The notes under the pieces: generated by a model
Told to the model about the DNA's origin: nothing
The model's database searches: none
Seen by the model: the letters and a program-made list of their open reading frames with translations, nothing else
Assembly: GCF_022548875.1 (NCBI RefSeq)
Contig: NZ_JAKZEW010000006.1
Span: 1-64,000 of the forward strand
From: Glycomyces sp. L485
GTDB taxonomy: Bacteria; Actinomycetota; Actinomycetes; Mycobacteriales; Micromonosporaceae
Reading direction: 5' to 3'
DNA length: 64,000 nucleotides
Shown: positions 61,715-64,000 of the stretch, piece after piece
How positions within the stretch are numbered: the stretch's first letter is position 1
Layout of the letters: each line of letters opens with the position of its first letter
Program-made: the position numbers and the translations under genes

Positions 61715-61774
61715 GGTTCGTCCGGAGACATTTCTGTGACCGGGTCGCGATATGCTTCGCCGTGCTCTCGGCCT

Positions 61775-61796
61775 GGCGTTGAGTCGTTTCAACGCC
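61775..61796. promoter_or_regulatory. LacI-type operator 2
   Basis: A perfect 8-bp inverted repeat GGCGTTGA-N6-TCAACGCC with TTGAGTCGTTTCA at its core (61779-61791). It sits between the divergent rha operon and the regulator gene. Two sites 122 bp apart would allow DNA looping and autoregulation. Confidence 0.75.
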
Positions 61797-61853
61797 TCCG
61801 GCCCCATCCGCCGGCAGGACCCCGGTTGCCGCAGAGCGCAGGCCTGGCGCAGC

Positions 61854-61884
61854 TTGCAAGCCATGAATCGGCGCTGCTTAGACT
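61854..61884 (+). promoter_or_regulatory. Possible promoter of the LacI-family gene
   Basis: -35 TTGCAA (61854-61859), 19-bp spacer, -10 TAGACT (61879-61884). The start of transcription would fall near 61891, next to a GTG at 61892, so the message may have almost no leader. Confidence 0.45.
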
Positions 61885-61897
61885 CAATGAGGTGACG

Positions 61898-62905
61898 ATG
61901 ACCACTAGCAGCATGAAAGACGTCGCGAGGACGGCGGGCGTATCGGTCGGCACGGTCTCGAACGTGCTCAACCGGCCCGAGGCGGTCGCGGAGGAGACCA
62001 AGCGCCGGGTCCTGGCGGCGATCGCCAAGCTCGGATACGTCCGCAACGACTCGGCCCGGCAGTTGCGCGCCGGGCGCAGCCGCAGCGTCGCGATCGTGGT
62101 CCTCGACGTGGCCAACCCGTTCTTCACCGACGTGGTGCGCGGCGCCGAGCCGCTGGTCGACTCGGCCGGCGGCGTGGTCACCGTCTGCGACTCCGGCGAG
62201 GACGTGCGCCGCGAGCAGCGCCAGCTGGAGATCCTGGAGGAGCAGCGGGTCCTGGGCCTGCTCATCACGCCGGTCGACGACTCCTCGGCCGAGCGGCTGG
62301 AGCGGCTGACCGCCCATGACATCCCGGTGGTCCTGGTCGACCGCGGCGCCGGGCTCCACCCCCACTGCTCGGTAGCCGTCGACGACGTCCACGGCGGCCG
62401 GCTGGCCGCGAGGCATCTGGTGGACCGGGGGCACCACTCGATCGCGTTCATCGGCGGTCCGATGTCGATCCCGCAGGTCCGCGACCGCCTGGCCGGGTGC
62501 CGCGAGGTGAGCGAGGAGGCCGGGGTCGGCCTGGAGACGTTCACTTCGGTGAGCCTGAACGTGGCCGGCGGCCGGGAGGCGATCGAGCAGATGCTGCGGC
62601 TGCCCCAGGTGCCCACGGCGGTCTTCTGCGCCAACGACCTGGTCGCGCTCGGGGCGCTCCAAGGCCTGACGATGCACGGGGTGAAGGTGCCCGAGGAGTG
62701 CGCGATCGTCGGCTACGACGACATCGACTTCGCCGCCGCCGCGGCGGTCCCGCTGTCCTCGATCCGCCAGCCGCGGGCCCAGCTGGGGCGCACCGCGGCG
62801 CAGCTGCTGTTCGACGAGATCGCCGAGGGCAAAGGCCACACACACCGCAACGTGGTGTTCCAGCCCGAGCTGGTGGCTCGAGCGTCGACGGCCGTGGAGA
62901 TGTAG
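61898..62905 (+). CDS. LacI-family regulator of rhamnose genes
   Basis: About 335 residues. HTH and hinge helix: SMKDVARTAGVSVGTVSNVL and LRAGRSRSVAIVVLD. The periplasmic-binding-like core includes VDDVHGGRLAARHLVDRGHH and CAIVGYDDIDFAAAAAVPL. The start is the ATG at 61898 with GAGGTG close upstream; GTG 61892 is an alternative. It is divergent from rhaM and is the natural binder of the two operators between them. Rhamnose or a phosphorylated intermediate is the probable inducer. Confidence 0.9.
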   Translation: MTTSSMKDVARTAGVSVGTVSNVLNRPEAVAEETKRRVLAAIAKLGYVRNDSARQLRAGRSRSVAIVVLDVANPFFTDVVRGAEPLVDSAGGVVTVCDSGEDVRREQRQLEILEEQRVLGLLITPVDDSSAERLERLTAHDIPVVLVDRGAGLHPHCSVAVDDVHGGRLAARHLVDRGHHSIAFIGGPMSIPQVRDRLAGCREVSEEAGVGLETFTSVSLNVAGGREAIEQMLRLPQVPTAVFCANDLVALGALQGLTMHGVKVPEECAIVGYDDIDFAAAAAVPLSSIRQPRAQLGRTAAQLLFDEIAEGKGHTHRNVVFQPELVARASTAVEM

Positions 62906-62984
62906 GATTGCGCCGTTGGTTTACCGATAAAGCAATCGGTGGGCCCCTGCACTCGCGACGTTTTCGACCCCCTGAGAGGCACCC

Positions 62985-64000
62985 ATGGCCGAACACCTTC
63001 ACGCACGCATCGAATTCGACCCCCGCTTCACCGTCGCCGAGGTGCCCGACCGGCTCTTCGGCTCCTTCGTCGAGCACCTGGGCCGCTGCGTCTACACCGG
63101 CATCTACGAGCCCGGCCACCCCACCGCGAACGCCGACGGCCTGCGCGGCGACGTCCTCGACCTCGTCGCCGAGCTGGGCCCGACGATGATCCGCTACCCC
63201 GGCGGCAACTTCGTCTCCGGCTACCGCTGGGAAGACGGCGTCGGCCCCAAGGAGGACCGGCCCCGCCGCCTCGACCTCGCCTGGGGCACCACCGAGACCA
63301 ACCAGTTCGGCCTCGGCGAGTTCATGAAGTTCTGCCGAGCCGTCGGAGTCGAGCCGAACATGGCCGTCAACCTCGGCACCCGCGGCGTCCAGGAGGCCCT
63401 CGACCTGCTCGAGTACGCCAACCACCCCGGTGGCACCTACTGGTCGGACCTGCGCCGCTCCCACGGCGACGAGGACCCCTACGGGATCAAGCTGTGGTGC
63501 CTGGGCAACGAGATGGACGGCCCCTGGCAGATCGGCCAGCGCACCGCCGCCGAGTACGGCAGAATCGCCGACCAGACCGCCCGAGCGATGCGCATGATCG
63601 ATCCCGGCCTCGACCTGGTCGCCTGCGGCTCCTCCAGCCGAGGCATGCCGACCTTCGGCGAATGGGAGGCCGAGGTGCTGGCCAACTCGTACAAGTCGGT
63701 CGACTACATCTCGGCGCACGCCTACTACCACCCCGGCGACGGCGACATCCCCAGCTTCATGGCCAGCGCCCAGGACATGGAGCTGTTCATCTCCGGCGTC
63801 ATCGCCACCGCCGACGCCGTCGGAGCGAAGCTCAAGACCGACAAGAAGATCGACATCTCCTTCGACGAGTGGAACGTCTGGTACCAGGAGGAATGGGAGG
63901 CGTCCGCGCACGCCGAGTGGGTCGAGGCGCCGCGCCAGCTGGAGGACCACTACTCGGCGATGGACGCGGTGGTGTTCGGGTCCCTGCTGATCACGCTGCT
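62985..64000 (+). CDS. Alpha-L-arabinofuranosidase, GH51 (3' end outside window)
   Basis: The first 338 residues of about 500 are visible; the frame is open to the window edge. GH51 features: RYPGGNFVSGYRWEDGVGP near residue 70, acid/base E176 in LWCLGNEMDGPWQ and nucleophile E295 in FDEWNVWY. It removes arabinofuranose from arabinoxylan or arabinan side chains. There is no signal peptide, so it acts inside the cell on imported oligosaccharides. GAGAGG lies before the ATG. It follows the LacI gene by 79 bp on the same strand. Confidence 0.9.
   Translation, partial: MAEHLHARIEFDPRFTVAEVPDRLFGSFVEHLGRCVYTGIYEPGHPTANADGLRGDVLDLVAELGPTMIRYPGGNFVSGYRWEDGVGPKEDRPRRLDLAWGTTETNQFGLGEFMKFCRAVGVEPNMAVNLGTRGVQEALDLLEYANHPGGTYWSDLRRSHGDEDPYGIKLWCLGNEMDGPWQIGQRTAAEYGRIADQTARAMRMIDPGLDLVACGSSSRGMPTFGEWEAEVLANSYKSVDYISAHAYYHPGDGDIPSFMASAQDMELFISGVIATADAVGAKLKTDKKIDISFDEWNVWYQEEWEASAHAEWVEAPRQLEDHYSAMDAVVFGSLLITL

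Noticed and set aside
1-64000. tRNA or rRNA genes
   Set aside because: No cloverleaf-like segment with a GTTCGAATC-type T-loop and CCA end, and no rRNA signature, was seen on either strand by eye.

Overview
The window is GC-rich DNA from an actinobacterium (Actinomycetota). Signs of this are ATGA/GTGA-coupled operons, GTG starts, likely leaderless promoters, a mycothiol-type DinB enzyme, a DUF6319 protein, and a gcvH / garA / DUF151 / MerR block ordered like Mycobacterium tuberculosis Rv1826-Rv1830. The family cannot be fixed from sequence alone. Gene layout and the absence of tRNA or rRNA genes point to a chromosomal segment with a mobile, accessory left end and a mostly ordinary right half.

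Region 1 (1-12.6 kb) is accessory. A compact Tn7-like transposition operon, tnsA-tnsB-tnsC-tniQ, runs leftward from 8972 to 3951, and each junction is a 4-bp start/stop overlap. Pieces of a second, decayed copy lie at 540-2243: a tniQ with an internal deletion, a 38-bp tnsB scrap and a 70-bp block identical but for one base to the 5' part of tnsA. That block carries a palindrome, TGCACTGG-N5-CCAGTGCA. GNAT and MFS genes sit among these pieces and look like cargo. A zinc-finger/coiled-coil gene with an unusually AT-rich promoter faces away from tnsA. Next come an MDR oxidoreductase and a small membrane-protein/XRE operon with a clear promoter-operator.

Region 2 (12.6-37.4 kb) holds an I36-like/Ig-like protein, a methyltransferase, a DUF1992 protein, a PAQR/hemolysin III protein, an MgtA-like mannosyltransferase, a translationally coupled LuxR pair, and a cluster of two dynamin-like GTPases with a membrane-anchored GrpE-like protein and a very acidic protein. 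A sulfite-oxidase-fold protein and a membrane J-domain protein follow. A three-gene NIS siderophore operon (two IucA/IucC synthetases and a PLP decarboxylase) comes next, then small metabolic and regulatory genes including an ECF sigma factor. The region ends in a graveyard of mobile DNA: a Tn3-transposase N-terminal fragment, a frameshifted tyrosine recombinase, and a two-repeat relic of a type I-E CRISPR array.

Region 3 (37.4-52.6 kb) is core metabolism: sdhCAB with a divergent LysR regulator, pabB, a vWA/solute-binding-like surface protein, gcvP behind a glycine riboswitch, then the MerR / DUF151 nuclease / GarA / GcvH / PgsA block. The FtsR-type MerR gene found between garA and the DUF151 gene in M. 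tuberculosis is missing here.

Region 4 (52.6-64 kb) is an L-rhamnose locus: rhaM-rhaI-rhaDE-rhaB, a lipoprotein sugar-binding protein, two permeases and a DUF624 protein, all leftward. A divergent LacI regulator has two matching operators. A GH51 arabinofuranosidase gene runs off the right edge. The ABC ATPase is not encoded here and is presumably a shared MsmK-type protein.
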